From: Pseudaeromonas aegiceratis
GTDB lineage: Bacteria > Pseudomonadota > Gammaproteobacteria > Enterobacterales > Aeromonadaceae
Assembly: GCF_046254905.1 (NCBI RefSeq)
Contig: NZ_CP158016.1
Span: 2,852,001-2,916,000, forward strand
Direction of reading: 5' to 3'
Length of the DNA stretch: 64,000 nucleotides
Shown: piece by piece, positions 34,967 to 42,444 of the stretch
Layout: the number at the start of each line of letters is the position of its first letter
Numbering within the stretch: the stretch's first letter is position 1
The notes under the pieces: model-generated
Database searches by the model: none
Seen by the model: only the letters and a program-made list of their open reading frames with translations
Told to the model about the DNA's origin: nothing
Position numbers and translations under genes: made by a program

Positions 34967-36328
34967 GTGTCCCAGACCCGGCCCTGTTCCGCCCTAATGT
35001 TTGCCCTCCTGCTGCCGGTGGCCCTGTTGCCCCTGGCGGATCTGCTACGCCAGCTAGGCCAGGGCGACCAATTGTGGCAATGGCTGCTGGCCGGGGCCGG
35101 CGAGGCCATTCAGGACACCCTGCCCGCCTTGCTGACCATCTCCCTGGCCAGGGGGCTGGAGCACGAGCGCCTCACGAGCCAACCCTTGAACGCCCTGTTG
35201 GGTTATCTGGTGATGAGCCAGACGGTGGCCGGCCTGCTGGGGCACGCCCAGGATCTGGCCATCCCCTGCGCCCTGCTCAGCGCCTGGATCAGCGCCCGCG
35301 CCCACCCTCGCCTGGCAAAACTTCGCCTGCCGGCGCGGATGCGCATCTACACCACGGACGTGCTGGTATTACTGCAAAATGCCCTCTTGTGCCTGCTGCT
35401 GGCCCTGCCGCTGGCCGGCCTCTGGCATCTACTGGAACCCGAGCTGCTGGCGCTGGGGCGTGAAGGGATCCAGTGGCCCCAGGGAGACTGGCTGCTGGGT
35501 AGCCTGCTGCCCCTGATGTCCCTGCTGGGACTGGAGCCTGAATTGCTGGCCCACTGCGCCCAGGGCCCCCAGTCGGCCGCCATCCAGGCCGCCATCGCCA
35601 GCAGCACGCTAGTGGGCCTGCCGGTCTTGGGCATCAAGCTGATGCTGGCCGCCCGCCGCCAGGGACTGCCCCGCCACCAGGGTCTCTGGCTGCTGTTGCT
35701 GCTGGCCACCCTGGCCAGCGGTCATAGCCAACCCATACTGCTGGCCCTGCTGGTGTTCTACCGGCCGTTATTCTGGTTGCACCTGCTGCTGAGCGGCCTG
35801 GTGATGACCATCAGCCTGACCCTGGGCGCCCAGTGGCCCGCCGAGTCCGCCGGCGGCCTGCTGCCCCTGTTGTCCCATCCCCAGGTCCTGCAAGGCAGTC
35901 AACAGGTTTGGCCGCTGGCCCTGCTGACCCTGCTGCTGACCCTGCTGCTGGGCCGACTTTGCCTGCGGCTGTTCCCGCTGATTCCCCTCAAGGAGCCGGA
36001 ACGGGAGCCCAGCGCCCCGGTGAGCGCCGATATCAGCCTGCTGGCCATCGACTACCTCAAGGCCATCGGCGGCCTGGGCAACATCGTCAGCGTGGCAGCC
36101 AAGCAGCACTATCTGCAGCTAGAGGTGGAACAACCCCAGGGGGTAGATCGCCACGCCCTGCTGAGTCTGGGGGTGCTGACCCAGTTCGACGAACAGCCCC
36201 AACGGCTGCAGCTATTGGTGGGTCCCCTGGCCACTTCCCTGGCGGAGAAGATACAGCAGCTGGCCCATCGCCAGTCGGTGGATCTGCAGCCGCGCCGCTT
36301 CGCCCTGCGCCCCTACCAGATCCACTAG
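34967..36328 (+). CDS. Degenerate PTS EIICB-like membrane protein
   Basis: A 453-residue homologue of glucose/N-acetylglucosamine-type PTS permeases with about ten hydrophobic helices (1-335) and a C-terminal IIB-like domain (about 360-430, IDYLKAIGGLGNIVSVAAK ... GVLTQFDEQPQRLQLLVGP). Two key sites are lost. The phospho-cysteine expected in the NIVSLDACxTRL context is lysine 379 (NIVSVAAKQHYL). The substrate motif GITEP in the IIC domain reads SGHSQP. It should not phosphorylate sugar, so it may be a sensor, a regulator or an evolving transporter. The GTG start has GGAGAG about 7 bases upstream. It sits where E. coli has yhdT-panF, between accC and prmA, and has its own -10 box. The family call is by motif, without a search. 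Confidence 0.8.
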   Translation: MSQTRPCSALMFALLLPVALLPLADLLRQLGQGDQLWQWLLAGAGEAIQDTLPALLTISLARGLEHERLTSQPLNALLGYLVMSQTVAGLLGHAQDLAIPCALLSAWISARAHPRLAKLRLPARMRIYTTDVLVLLQNALLCLLLALPLAGLWHLLEPELLALGREGIQWPQGDWLLGSLLPLMSLLGLEPELLAHCAQGPQSAAIQAAIASSTLVGLPVLGIKLMLAARRQGLPRHQGLWLLLLLATLASGHSQPILLALLVFYRPLFWLHLLLSGLVMTISLTLGAQWPAESAGGLLPLLSHPQVLQGSQQVWPLALLTLLLTLLLGRLCLRLFPLIPLKEPEREPSAPVSADISLLAIDYLKAIGGLGNIVSVAAKQHYLQLEVEQPQGVDRHALLSLGVLTQFDEQPQRLQLLVGPLATSLAEKIQQLAHRQSVDLQPRRFALRPYQIH

Positions 36329-36397
36329 CGCCGGGACAAGCCAAGGCGGCAATGCTACAATCCGCCGGTCTCAAGCCCATCAACACAGCGACTCGCC

Positions 36398-37273
36398 ATG
36401 CCCTGGATACAGATCAAACTCAACGCCACCGCCAAAACCGCCAACAAGCTCAGCAACATGCTGATGGGTCATGGCGCCCAGGCTGTCACCTACATGGATG
36501 CCCAGGACAACCCCGTCTACGAGCCCCTGCCCGGTGAAACCAAGCTGTGGGGCGAGACCCAGGTCATAGGTCTGTTTGATGCCGAGGTGAACCCGGCTCC
36601 CATCATCGCCTTCTTTCAGGAGCATGTGGGCGAGGATCTCGTCTACAAGGTGGAGCAGCTGGAAGACAAGGACTGGGTGCGGGAGTGGATGGAACACTTC
36701 CACCCCATGCAGTTCGGCGAGCGGCTGTGGATCTGCCCCAGCTGGCGCGAGGTGCCGGATCCCCAGGCGGTCAACGTCATGCTGGATCCCGGCCTGGCCT
36801 TCGGCACCGGCACCCACCCCACCACGGCCCTGTGCCTGCAGTGGCTGGACGCCCAGGATCTCACCGGCAAGACCATAGTCGATTTCGGCTGCGGCTCCGG
36901 CATCCTGGCCATCGCCGCCTTGAAGCTGGGCGCCGCCCGGGTGATCGGCATCGACATCGATCCCCAGGCCATCCAGGCCAGCCGGGATAACGCCCAGCGC
37001 AACGGGGTGGCGGACCAGCTGGAGCTGTTCCTGCCCGCCGACCAGCCCAGCGGGCTGCAGGCCGATATCCTGGTGGCCAACATACTGGCAGGCCCGCTGC
37101 GGGAGCTGGCCCCCTTGATGAACGAGCTGGTGCGCCCCGGTGGCCTGCTAGCCCTCTCCGGCGTACTGGAAAGCCAGGCCCCGGAGCTGGAGACACTCTA
37201 CGGCCAGTGGTTCGACATGGACCCCACCGCCGTGCGGGAGGAGTGGTGCCGCCTCTCCGGCCGCAAGCGGTAA
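36398..37273 (+). CDS. prmA: Ribosomal protein L11 methyltransferase
   Basis: Trimethylates lysines and the N-terminus of ribosomal protein L11. The 291 residues comprise an N-terminal substrate-recognition domain (MPWIQIKLNATAKTANKLSN) and a SAM-binding domain with LDPGLAFGTGTHPTT, VDFGCGSGILAIAALKLGA and the NPPY-class variant VANILAGPL. It starts with ATG 69 bases after the PTS-like gene and is followed by a terminator. In relatives prmA directly precedes dusB-fis; here a three-gene minus-strand block is inserted. Confidence 0.96.
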   Translation: MPWIQIKLNATAKTANKLSNMLMGHGAQAVTYMDAQDNPVYEPLPGETKLWGETQVIGLFDAEVNPAPIIAFFQEHVGEDLVYKVEQLEDKDWVREWMEHFHPMQFGERLWICPSWREVPDPQAVNVMLDPGLAFGTGTHPTTALCLQWLDAQDLTGKTIVDFGCGSGILAIAALKLGAARVIGIDIDPQAIQASRDNAQRNGVADQLELFLPADQPSGLQADILVANILAGPLRELAPLMNELVRPGGLLALSGVLESQAPELETLYGQWFDMDPTAVREEWCRLSGRKR

Positions 37274-37293
37274 GCCGCAATGCTCTCCCAGCA

Positions 37294-37320
37294 AAAAGGC
37301 GCCTTGATGGCGCCTTTTGT
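37294..37320 (+). terminator. Rho-independent terminator of prmA
   Basis: Stem AAAAGGCGCC/GGCGCCTTTT (37294-37303 and 37309-37318), 20 bases after the stop. Confidence 0.85.
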
Positions 37321-37395
37321 GTATCCGGGGGGATTCAAATCCGACGGGCCGCTCGACACCGCCTCACCGACCCGGGTCAGTCCAGGCGCCCGGCA

Positions 37396-37422
37396 CAAAA
37401 AAGCCAGGGGCAAGCCCCTGGC
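37396..37422 (-). terminator. Rho-independent terminator of the rstAB unit
   Basis: Stem GCCAGGGG/CCCCTGGC (37403-37410 and 37415-37422, loop CAAG), with six T on the minus strand. It lies about 80 bases after the stop of the Asr-like gene. Confidence 0.82.
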
Positions 37423-37500
37423 AGACAAACCCGCCCTGCTGAGCCCTGGATAGGGCGGCGGTAAAAGGGTGACAGTGACATCACCAACCACCGGCTTCGA

Positions 37501-38118
37501 CTAGTTGCTGCTTTGGCTGGCGCTCTTCAACACCACTTGGCTGCTGGAGACCCCCTTGCTCGTGTCGACAACCGCCTTGCTGGCCGCGGTGGTTTTGGCC
37601 TGGGTGGCCTTCAGCTGGGTGGTGGTCGCCTGAGTGGCCTTGGTCTTGCTGGTCTTCAGTTGAGCGGTGGTTGCGTGAGTGGCCTTGGTCTGGGTGCTCT
37701 TCAGCTGAGCGGTGGTTGCGTGAGTGGCCTTGGCCTGGCTGGTCTTCAGCTGAGCGGTCGTTGCGTGAGTGGCCTTGGCCTGAGTCGCCTTGGCGGTGCT
37801 GCTGGCCTTGACCTTCTTCACCTTGGGCGTGGTGTGCTCGCTGGCAGTGGCCTTGACGCGCTTGACCTGTTGGCTGCTGGTAGCCGCCTGGCTATGCACC
37901 GCCTTGGTGGCCGTGGTCTTGCTGCTCTTCACCGTCTTGGCGCTCTGGGTCTGGGCGGCCTTGACGCTCTGGCTGGTGCTGGTCTGCGCCTTCTTCGGCA
38001 CGATCAGGCTGGTGGTGCTGGTGTCGGTAGCCGAGGTGGTCTGTTCCGCTGCCACACAGGCCAGAGAAGGCAGGGTGAAGGCCAGGGTCAGCAGGCAGGA
38101 CAACAGGGATCTGTTCAT
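37501..38118 (-). CDS. Secreted Lys/Thr/Ala-rich repeat protein, acid-shock Asr-like
   Basis: A 205-residue, strongly basic protein. A type I signal peptide ends near LACVAA, before EQTT; E. coli Asr has a very similar junction (FAA then ETTTT). The mature part is almost only Lys, Thr, Ala, Ser and Gln with scattered His, including four 15-residue repeats (113-172, unit QAKATHATTAQLKTS). E. coli Asr is a periplasmic acid-shock protein of the same composition, activated by RstA. Here the gene lies 50 bases downstream of rstB on the same strand, in the rstAB unit. Composition bias makes homology hard to prove, so this could instead be another histone-H1-like secreted protein. No RstA box was seen directly upstream. 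Confidence 0.7.
   Translation of the reverse strand: MNRSLLSCLLTLAFTLPSLACVAAEQTTSATDTSTTSLIVPKKAQTSTSQSVKAAQTQSAKTVKSSKTTATKAVHSQAATSSQQVKRVKATASEHTTPKVKKVKASSTAKATQAKATHATTAQLKTSQAKATHATTAQLKSTQTKATHATTAQLKTSKTKATQATTTQLKATQAKTTAASKAVVDTSKGVSSSQVVLKSASQSSN
37603..37782 (-). repeat. Four 45-bp tandem repeats inside the Asr-like gene
   Basis: In-frame repeats encoding four 15-residue units. The first three are nearly identical (KATHATTAQLK core), and the fourth is more diverged (KATQATTTQLK). This is a likely site of length variation between strains by slippage or recombination. Confidence 0.85.
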
Positions 38119-38168
38119 GAAAATCTCCTTGGATGACAGGGTGGAGCCGCTGCTCCACGGACGGCACT

Positions 38169-39494
38169 TTATCCCGGGGCCACCGCCCCGTCCGTCAAGG
38201 TTGCGTGACCATTTGTATCCAAATGTACGGGCAATTGCAGACAAAAGTGGGCCCCCTGTGGCGAGGGCAAGACGCAGGCCTGCCCCCCATGGGCCTGGGC
38301 TATGCTGCGGACGATCGCCAGCCCCAGCCCGGCGCCACCGGTGCGGCGGTTGCGGCTCTCATCCAGCCGCAAGAAGGGCTCGAAGATCCGCTCCACCGCC
38401 TCATCGGGCACCCCGGGGCCATCATCCGTCACCGACAGCCAGAGCTGCTGGCCCTGGCGTTGCAGGCGGATCTGCACCTGCTGCCGGGCATGGCGCAGGG
38501 CATTGGCCACCAGGTTATCCATGGCCCGCTCCAGCAGCCCCAGATCCCCACGCCAGGGCAGCGGGTCCGCCTCGACCACCAGGCTGAGCCGGCACTGGGG
38601 CCCCAGTGCCTGCCACTCGGGCAGGTGACCGCGGGCCCAGGCCACCAGCTCCCAGTCCGCCGGCGTCAGGCGAAAGCCGGGCTGGGTCAGGCGGCCGTAG
38701 GCCAGCATGTCGTCAATGAGATGCTCCAGGGTGGCCAGATCCCGGCCGATGGCCCGCTCCTCACTCTCGCTTAAGGGTGAGACCAGCATGGCCAGGCGGT
38801 AACGCAGCCGCCCCAGGGGGGTGCGCAGCTCGTGGGCCATGGCGTCGGTGAGCAGCTTGCGCCCGGCGATGGCCGCCTGCAGCCGCTGGGCCATGCGATC
38901 GAAGGTCTCCCCCAGCTCGGCCAGGCTCGAACCCGCCGGCAGGCTGACCCGCGCCTGCAGATCCCCAGCCCCCAGCCGCTGGGCGGCGGACACCAGCTGC
39001 TGCAGGCCGCGCCAGTGGGGCCGCAACCACAACAGGATGGGCAGCCCCAGGGAGAGCCCCAGCGCCAGCAGCAGCCCCACGTCCACCCAACGCAGCTCAT
39101 GGAGGAACGACAGGTAGGGCACGGGACCGACCACCAGCACCTGGTCGCTCTGGCCGATGCGCTGGACGAAGGTATCGTCCGCCTCCATCAGCACTATGTT
39201 GCCGGCAGCTAAAAACGCCATGTCCTCCGCGTCCAGCGGCTGCGCCGCCAGGGCTGCGGTATGCAGCGCCATGCCCAGGTGCTGGCCATAGCTGGCCATG
39301 TGCGCCGGCCACTGCTCGGCGGGCAGCTGGGCCAGCTCCTGGCAGAGGCGATCCAGCGAGTCCTGCACCAGGTATTCCAGGTAACGGTTGCCCACCCGCT
39401 CGGCGGTGCCTTCATACAGGCTGCCGATGAGCAGCACCGCCACCACGAAGCTGGCCATCAGGATGAGATAGAACTGGATAAACAGCCGCCGCAT
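38169..39494 (-). CDS. rstB: Sensor histidine kinase RstB
   Basis: Inner-membrane sensor kinase of 441 residues, near the size of E. coli RstB. It has a first membrane helix (about 8-27), a periplasmic sensor, a second helix (about 137-157) and a HAMP region. The phospho-histidine is H221 in AMAHELRTPLGRLRYRL. The ATPase domain has DNLVANALRHA, VTDDGPGVP and GGAGLGLAIVRSIAQ. Paired with rstA 3 bases upstream, and it belongs to the OmpR/EnvZ class. Identified mainly through its partner, which is very close to RstA. Confidence 0.88.
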   Translation of the reverse strand: MRRLFIQFYLILMASFVVAVLLIGSLYEGTAERVGNRYLEYLVQDSLDRLCQELAQLPAEQWPAHMASYGQHLGMALHTAALAAQPLDAEDMAFLAAGNIVLMEADDTFVQRIGQSDQVLVVGPVPYLSFLHELRWVDVGLLLALGLSLGLPILLWLRPHWRGLQQLVSAAQRLGAGDLQARVSLPAGSSLAELGETFDRMAQRLQAAIAGRKLLTDAMAHELRTPLGRLRYRLAMLVSPLSESEERAIGRDLATLEHLIDDMLAYGRLTQPGFRLTPADWELVAWARGHLPEWQALGPQCRLSLVVEADPLPWRGDLGLLERAMDNLVANALRHARQQVQIRLQRQGQQLWLSVTDDGPGVPDEAVERIFEPFLRLDESRNRRTGGAGLGLAIVRSIAQAHGGQACVLPSPQGAHFCLQLPVHLDTNGHATLTDGAVAPG

Positions 39495-39497
39495 GCG

Positions 39498-40205
39498 CTA
39501 GTCCCAGGCCTCGGCCACCAGCAGGTAGCCCTTCTGGCGCACCGTCTTGATCCGGGTCGGCGTCTCGGCACTGTCCCCCAGCTTGCGCCGCAGTCGCGAG
39601 ATGGCCACGTCCATGCTGCGATCCAGGCCGTCGTAGTCCCGCCCCCGCAGGGCGCGGAACAGCTGCTCCCGCCCCAGGATCTCACCGGCGTGGCTGGCCA
39701 GCTGCCACAAGAGATCAAACTCGGCGGTGGAGAGACTCACCGGCTGACCGGCCAGCCGCACGCCGCGGCTGGGCAAGTCCACCACCAGCTGGCCCAGGCA
39801 CAGGCGGCTGGCGGGCACCGCGCCTGGTATGGCCGCCCGCAACAGGCCTCGCTGGCGCAGCTGCACCCGCAATCGGGCCAGCAGCACCGCCGGGGGCGTG
39901 GTCTTCAGGATGAAATCATCTGCCCCCAGCTCCAGCCCCAGCACCTGGTTCATGTCGCTGTCCAGGGAGGTGAGCATGACGATGGGGCCGGCAAACTGCG
40001 GCCGCAACGCCCGGCAGACCGACAACCCATCCATGCCCGGCAACATGATGTCCAGCAGCACCAGATCCGGAGCCTCTGCCGCCACCCGGGCCAGGGCCTG
40101 ATCCCCCCGGCTTTCCAGCAGCACCGTCATGTCGTGCCTGGCCAGCCAATCGCCGATGAGCTGCCCCATCTCGGCATCATCTTCCACAAACAAAATCCGG
40201 TACAT
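39498..40205 (-). CDS. rstA: Response regulator RstA
   Basis: OmpR/PhoB-type regulator of 235 residues. The receiver domain has FVEDDAEMGQL and the phospho-aspartate D52 in LVLLDIMLPGMDG. The distinctive segments IVMLTSLDSDMN, ILKTTPPAVLLARLR and the winged-helix phrases LSTAEFDLLWQLASHAGEIL and SYDGLDRS-like DYDGLDRSMDVAISRLRRKL closely match E. coli RstA. In E. coli RstA activates asr and is linked to acid and low-Mg2+ responses. It starts the minus-strand unit rstA-rstB-asr-like; the start has GAGGAGG upstream. Confidence 0.92.
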   Translation of the reverse strand: MYRILFVEDDAEMGQLIGDWLARHDMTVLLESRGDQALARVAAEAPDLVLLDIMLPGMDGLSVCRALRPQFAGPIVMLTSLDSDMNQVLGLELGADDFILKTTPPAVLLARLRVQLRQRGLLRAAIPGAVPASRLCLGQLVVDLPSRGVRLAGQPVSLSTAEFDLLWQLASHAGEILGREQLFRALRGRDYDGLDRSMDVAISRLRRKLGDSAETPTRIKTVRQKGYLLVAEAWD

Positions 40206-40448
40206 GGCCCCTCCTCATGACGTGCTGGCTCAGCATACGCCGCCCCCCGCCAAAGGAAATGGCCGGGTCCGGAAAAACCGCCCATCGCCGGCCGGTCGGC
40301 CCCGACCGTCGGACAAAAGCCCCAAACAGACCCGTTTTAATGATGGAGAAAACAGGGTTATCCGGTTGAATTAGCACGGTAAATTGATTTGCAAGCGCAG
40401 CGGGCAAATCCGGCCGAGAAAAAATCCCGCCATGCTCAATTTCTGACC

Positions 40449-40477
40449 TTTTCAGCCTGTCAAAAAATGCGTAATAT
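40449..40477 (+). promoter_or_regulatory. Promoter of dusB-fis
   Basis: -35 TTTTCA (40449-40454), 17-bp spacer, -10 TAATAT (40472-40477), followed by a GC-rich discriminator (ACGCCGCCC). GC-rich discriminators are typical of growth-rate and ppGpp-controlled promoters; the E. coli dusB-fis promoter is of this kind. The rest of the 303-bp rstA/dusB gap shows nothing clear. Confidence 0.55.
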
Positions 40478-40508
40478 ACGCCGCCCTGAGCCGATGGTTG
40501 TTTTATCG

Positions 40509-41474
40509 ATGCAGATTGGTCCCTACAAACTGGATGCCCCCCTGATCCTCGCCCCCATGGCCGGCGTCACGGATCGCCCCTTCCGCCAGCTTTGCTTGCA
40601 GATGGGCGCCGGACTGGCGGTATCGGAGATGATGTTGGCCAATCCGGATACCTGGGACACGGAAAAATCGCGCAAGCGGCGCTACGAGCAGAGCGAGGCC
40701 GGCATTCGTTCGGTGCAAATCCTCGGCTGCGAGCCCGCGCTGATGGCCGAGGCCGCCCGCCACAATGTGGCAGCGGGGGCCCAGATCATCGACATCAACA
40801 TGGGTTGTCCTGCCAAGAAGGTGAACAAGAAGCTCGCGGGCTCCGCGCTGCTTCGCGATCCCGAGCTGGTGGCGCGGATCCTGGAGGCCGTGGTGCAGGC
40901 GGTGCCTGTGCCCGTGACCCTGAAGATCCGTACCGGCTGGGATCCCGACAACCGCAATGGGGTGGCCATCGCCCAGCTGGCCGAAGCGGTCGGCATCCAG
41001 GCCTTGACGGTACATGGCCGTACCCGAGCCTGCCTGTTTCGTGGCGAGGCCGAGTACGACACCATCAAGGCCATCAAATCGGCTGTCTCCATCCCTGTGG
41101 TGGCCAACGGCGACATAGATTCACCGCACAAGGCGCGCGCCGTACTGGATTACACGGGCGCCGACGCTGTGATGGTCGGCCGGGCCGCTCAGGGACAGCC
41201 GTGGTTATTCCGCCAGATCCGCCACTATCTGGAACGGGGCGAAACGGCGCCCGCCCCCTCTCGGGAGGAGGTGAGCGCCCTCGTGCTGGGACATGTTGCG
41301 GCCCTACACCAGTTCTATGGTGAATATCAGGGGGTCCGCTTTGCCCGCAAGCACGTAGCCTGGTACCTGGACAAGATGGGGACGGATCAGGATTTTCGCA
41401 GAGGTTTCAATGTGCTGGAGACGGCCGCAGGCCAACTGGACGCATTGAAGCAATTTTTTGACATAACAGCATAA
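40509..41474 (+). CDS. dusB: tRNA-dihydrouridine synthase B
   Basis: FMN enzyme reducing uridine to dihydrouridine in tRNA. The 321 residues contain APMAGVTDRPFRQLC, the catalytic INMGCPAKKVNKKLAGSALL, TVHGRTRACLF and VMVGRAAQGQPWLF. The ATG at 40509 gives MQIGPYKLDAPLI, equivalent to the family start. The frame is open 40 codons upstream, but that stretch contains the promoter. Forms the conserved dusB-fis operon with fis 16 bases downstream. Confidence 0.95.
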   Translation: MQIGPYKLDAPLILAPMAGVTDRPFRQLCLQMGAGLAVSEMMLANPDTWDTEKSRKRRYEQSEAGIRSVQILGCEPALMAEAARHNVAAGAQIIDINMGCPAKKVNKKLAGSALLRDPELVARILEAVVQAVPVPVTLKIRTGWDPDNRNGVAIAQLAEAVGIQALTVHGRTRACLFRGEAEYDTIKAIKSAVSIPVVANGDIDSPHKARAVLDYTGADAVMVGRAAQGQPWLFRQIRHYLERGETAPAPSREEVSALVLGHVAALHQFYGEYQGVRFARKHVAWYLDKMGTDQDFRRGFNVLETAAGQLDALKQFFDITA

Positions 41475-41490
41475 AAAGAGCAGACAGAAT

Positions 41491-41790
41491 ATGTTCGAAC
41501 AAACCCTGAGTTCCGACGCACTGGTTACCACCACCACTCATGCTCACACCAACGAACCCACCCAACGTCCGCTGCGCGAATCCGTTCAGCAGGCGCTGCG
41601 CAACTACCTGGCCCAGCTCAACGGTCAGGAAGTCACCGAGCTGTACGAGATGGTACTGAGTGAAGTGGAAGCCCCCATGCTGGACATCATCATGCAGTAC
41701 ACCCGTGGTAACCAAACCCGAGCCGCCATCATGATGGGCATCAACCGCGGCACCCTGCGCAAGAAGCTCAAGAAGTACGGCATGAACTAA
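41491..41790 (+). CDS. fis: Nucleoid protein Fis
   Basis: Small DNA-bending protein (99 residues) abundant in fast growth. It activates rRNA promoters and assists site-specific recombination. The C-terminal helix-turn-helix NQTRAAIMMGINRGTLRKKLKKYGMN is identical in character to E. coli Fis. The N-terminal beta-hairpin region is threonine/histidine-rich (VTTTTHAHTNEP). Last core gene before the accessory region; its terminator is followed within a few bases by a 12-bp tandem repeat. Confidence 0.97.
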   Translation: MFEQTLSSDALVTTTTHAHTNEPTQRPLRESVQQALRNYLAQLNGQEVTELYEMVLSEVEAPMLDIIMQYTRGNQTRAAIMMGINRGTLRKKLKKYGMN

Positions 41791-41816
41791 TCAAACTTAG
41801 TTAAGTCATTGAAAAT

Positions 41817-41850
41817 AAAGGCGCTTTGCAGATAACGCAGGCGCCTTTTT
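41817..41850 (+). terminator. Rho-independent terminator of fis
   Basis: Stem AAGGCGC/GCGCCTT (41818-41824 and 41841-41847), helped by an inner TGC/GCA pairing, followed by T-rich sequence. Confidence 0.82.
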
Positions 41851-41854
41851 AGTT

Positions 41855-41878
41855 TTGAACCCACAATTGAACCCACAA
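41855..41878. repeat. Perfect tandem 12-bp repeat, candidate island attachment or integrase-binding site
   Basis: Two adjacent copies of TTGAACCCACAA (41855-41866 and 41867-41878) lie just past the fis terminator, exactly where the gene content changes from core to mobile-element type. Tandem short repeats of this kind are used as arm-type binding sites or att cores by tyrosine recombinases. No second copy and no integrase were found in the window, so the role is inferred. The following 100 bp (to the LexA box) holds no other recognised feature. Confidence 0.4.
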
Positions 41879-41985
41879 GATTAATGGCTACCCGGCTGGT
41901 CGTGACCGGAATATCGACCGGCACTTAACCATGTATATCAAGCCCCATCCGATTAACTGCACATTCCTCTACTGACGCCGTTATA

Positions 41986-42001
41986 CTGTATATATTTACA
42001 T
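41986..42001 (+). promoter_or_regulatory. LexA (SOS) box upstream of umuDC
   Basis: CTGT-N8-ACAT with an AT-only spacer, one mismatch from the CTGT-N8-ACAG consensus, 18 bases before the umuD ATG. The flanking TATACT could be the -10 box, giving repression by occlusion. Confidence 0.75.
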
Positions 42002-42018
42002 GTAAACGAGCCGTCACC

Positions 42019-42441
42019 ATGTTCCTTATCCCAGACCTCGACGCTCCACGCCTGGAGCTCCCCTTGTTCCTCTCTCCGGCGGCTTGCGGCTTCCCTAGCC
42101 CGGCACAGGACTATATCGAGCAAACCCTCGATCTGAACGAGCTGTGCGTTGCCAGGCCGGCAGCCACCTACTATGTCCGGGCCCAGGGCAACAGCATGAT
42201 CAACGCCGGGATCCACGACGGAGATCTGCTCATCGTTGACCGCTCCATCACAGCCCAACACGGCGACACCATCATCGCCAGCCTGGGTGGCGAGTTCACG
42301 GTCAAAGAGCTACAGCTGCGCCCCTACCCCGCCCTGCTCCCAGCCAACCCGGAATACCGCCCGATCCTGCTCGACCCAGAGCAAGAGCTGGAGGTCTTCG
42401 GCGTGGTCGTCTACGTCCTGCACAAGCAGTTCAAGCGATAA
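42019..42441 (+). CDS. umuD: SOS mutagenesis protein UmuD
   Basis: LexA-like autoprotease (140 residues) whose cleaved form joins UmuC as DNA polymerase V. The cleavage bond is Cys23-Gly24 (AACGFPSP). The catalytic serine is S59 in GNSMI and the lysine is K96 in EFTVKEL. It is preceded by a LexA box and lies 3 bases before umuC. Compared with core genes it has a typical plasmid or island form (RumA/MucA-like). Confidence 0.93.
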   Translation: MFLIPDLDAPRLELPLFLSPAACGFPSPAQDYIEQTLDLNELCVARPAATYYVRAQGNSMINAGIHDGDLLIVDRSITAQHGDTIIASLGGEFTVKELQLRPYPALLPANPEYRPILLDPEQELEVFGVVVYVLHKQFKR

Positions 42442-42444
42442 GCC

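Noticed and set aside
37603..37782. Regularly spaced repeats that might suggest a CRISPR array
   Set aside because: The repeats are contiguous without spacers and keep a reading frame encoding a 15-residue protein repeat.
41791..42018. tRNA gene as the island insertion site
   Set aside because: No cloverleaf or TTCGANNC-type T-loop was found next to the 12-bp repeat; the junction is the fis 3' flank.
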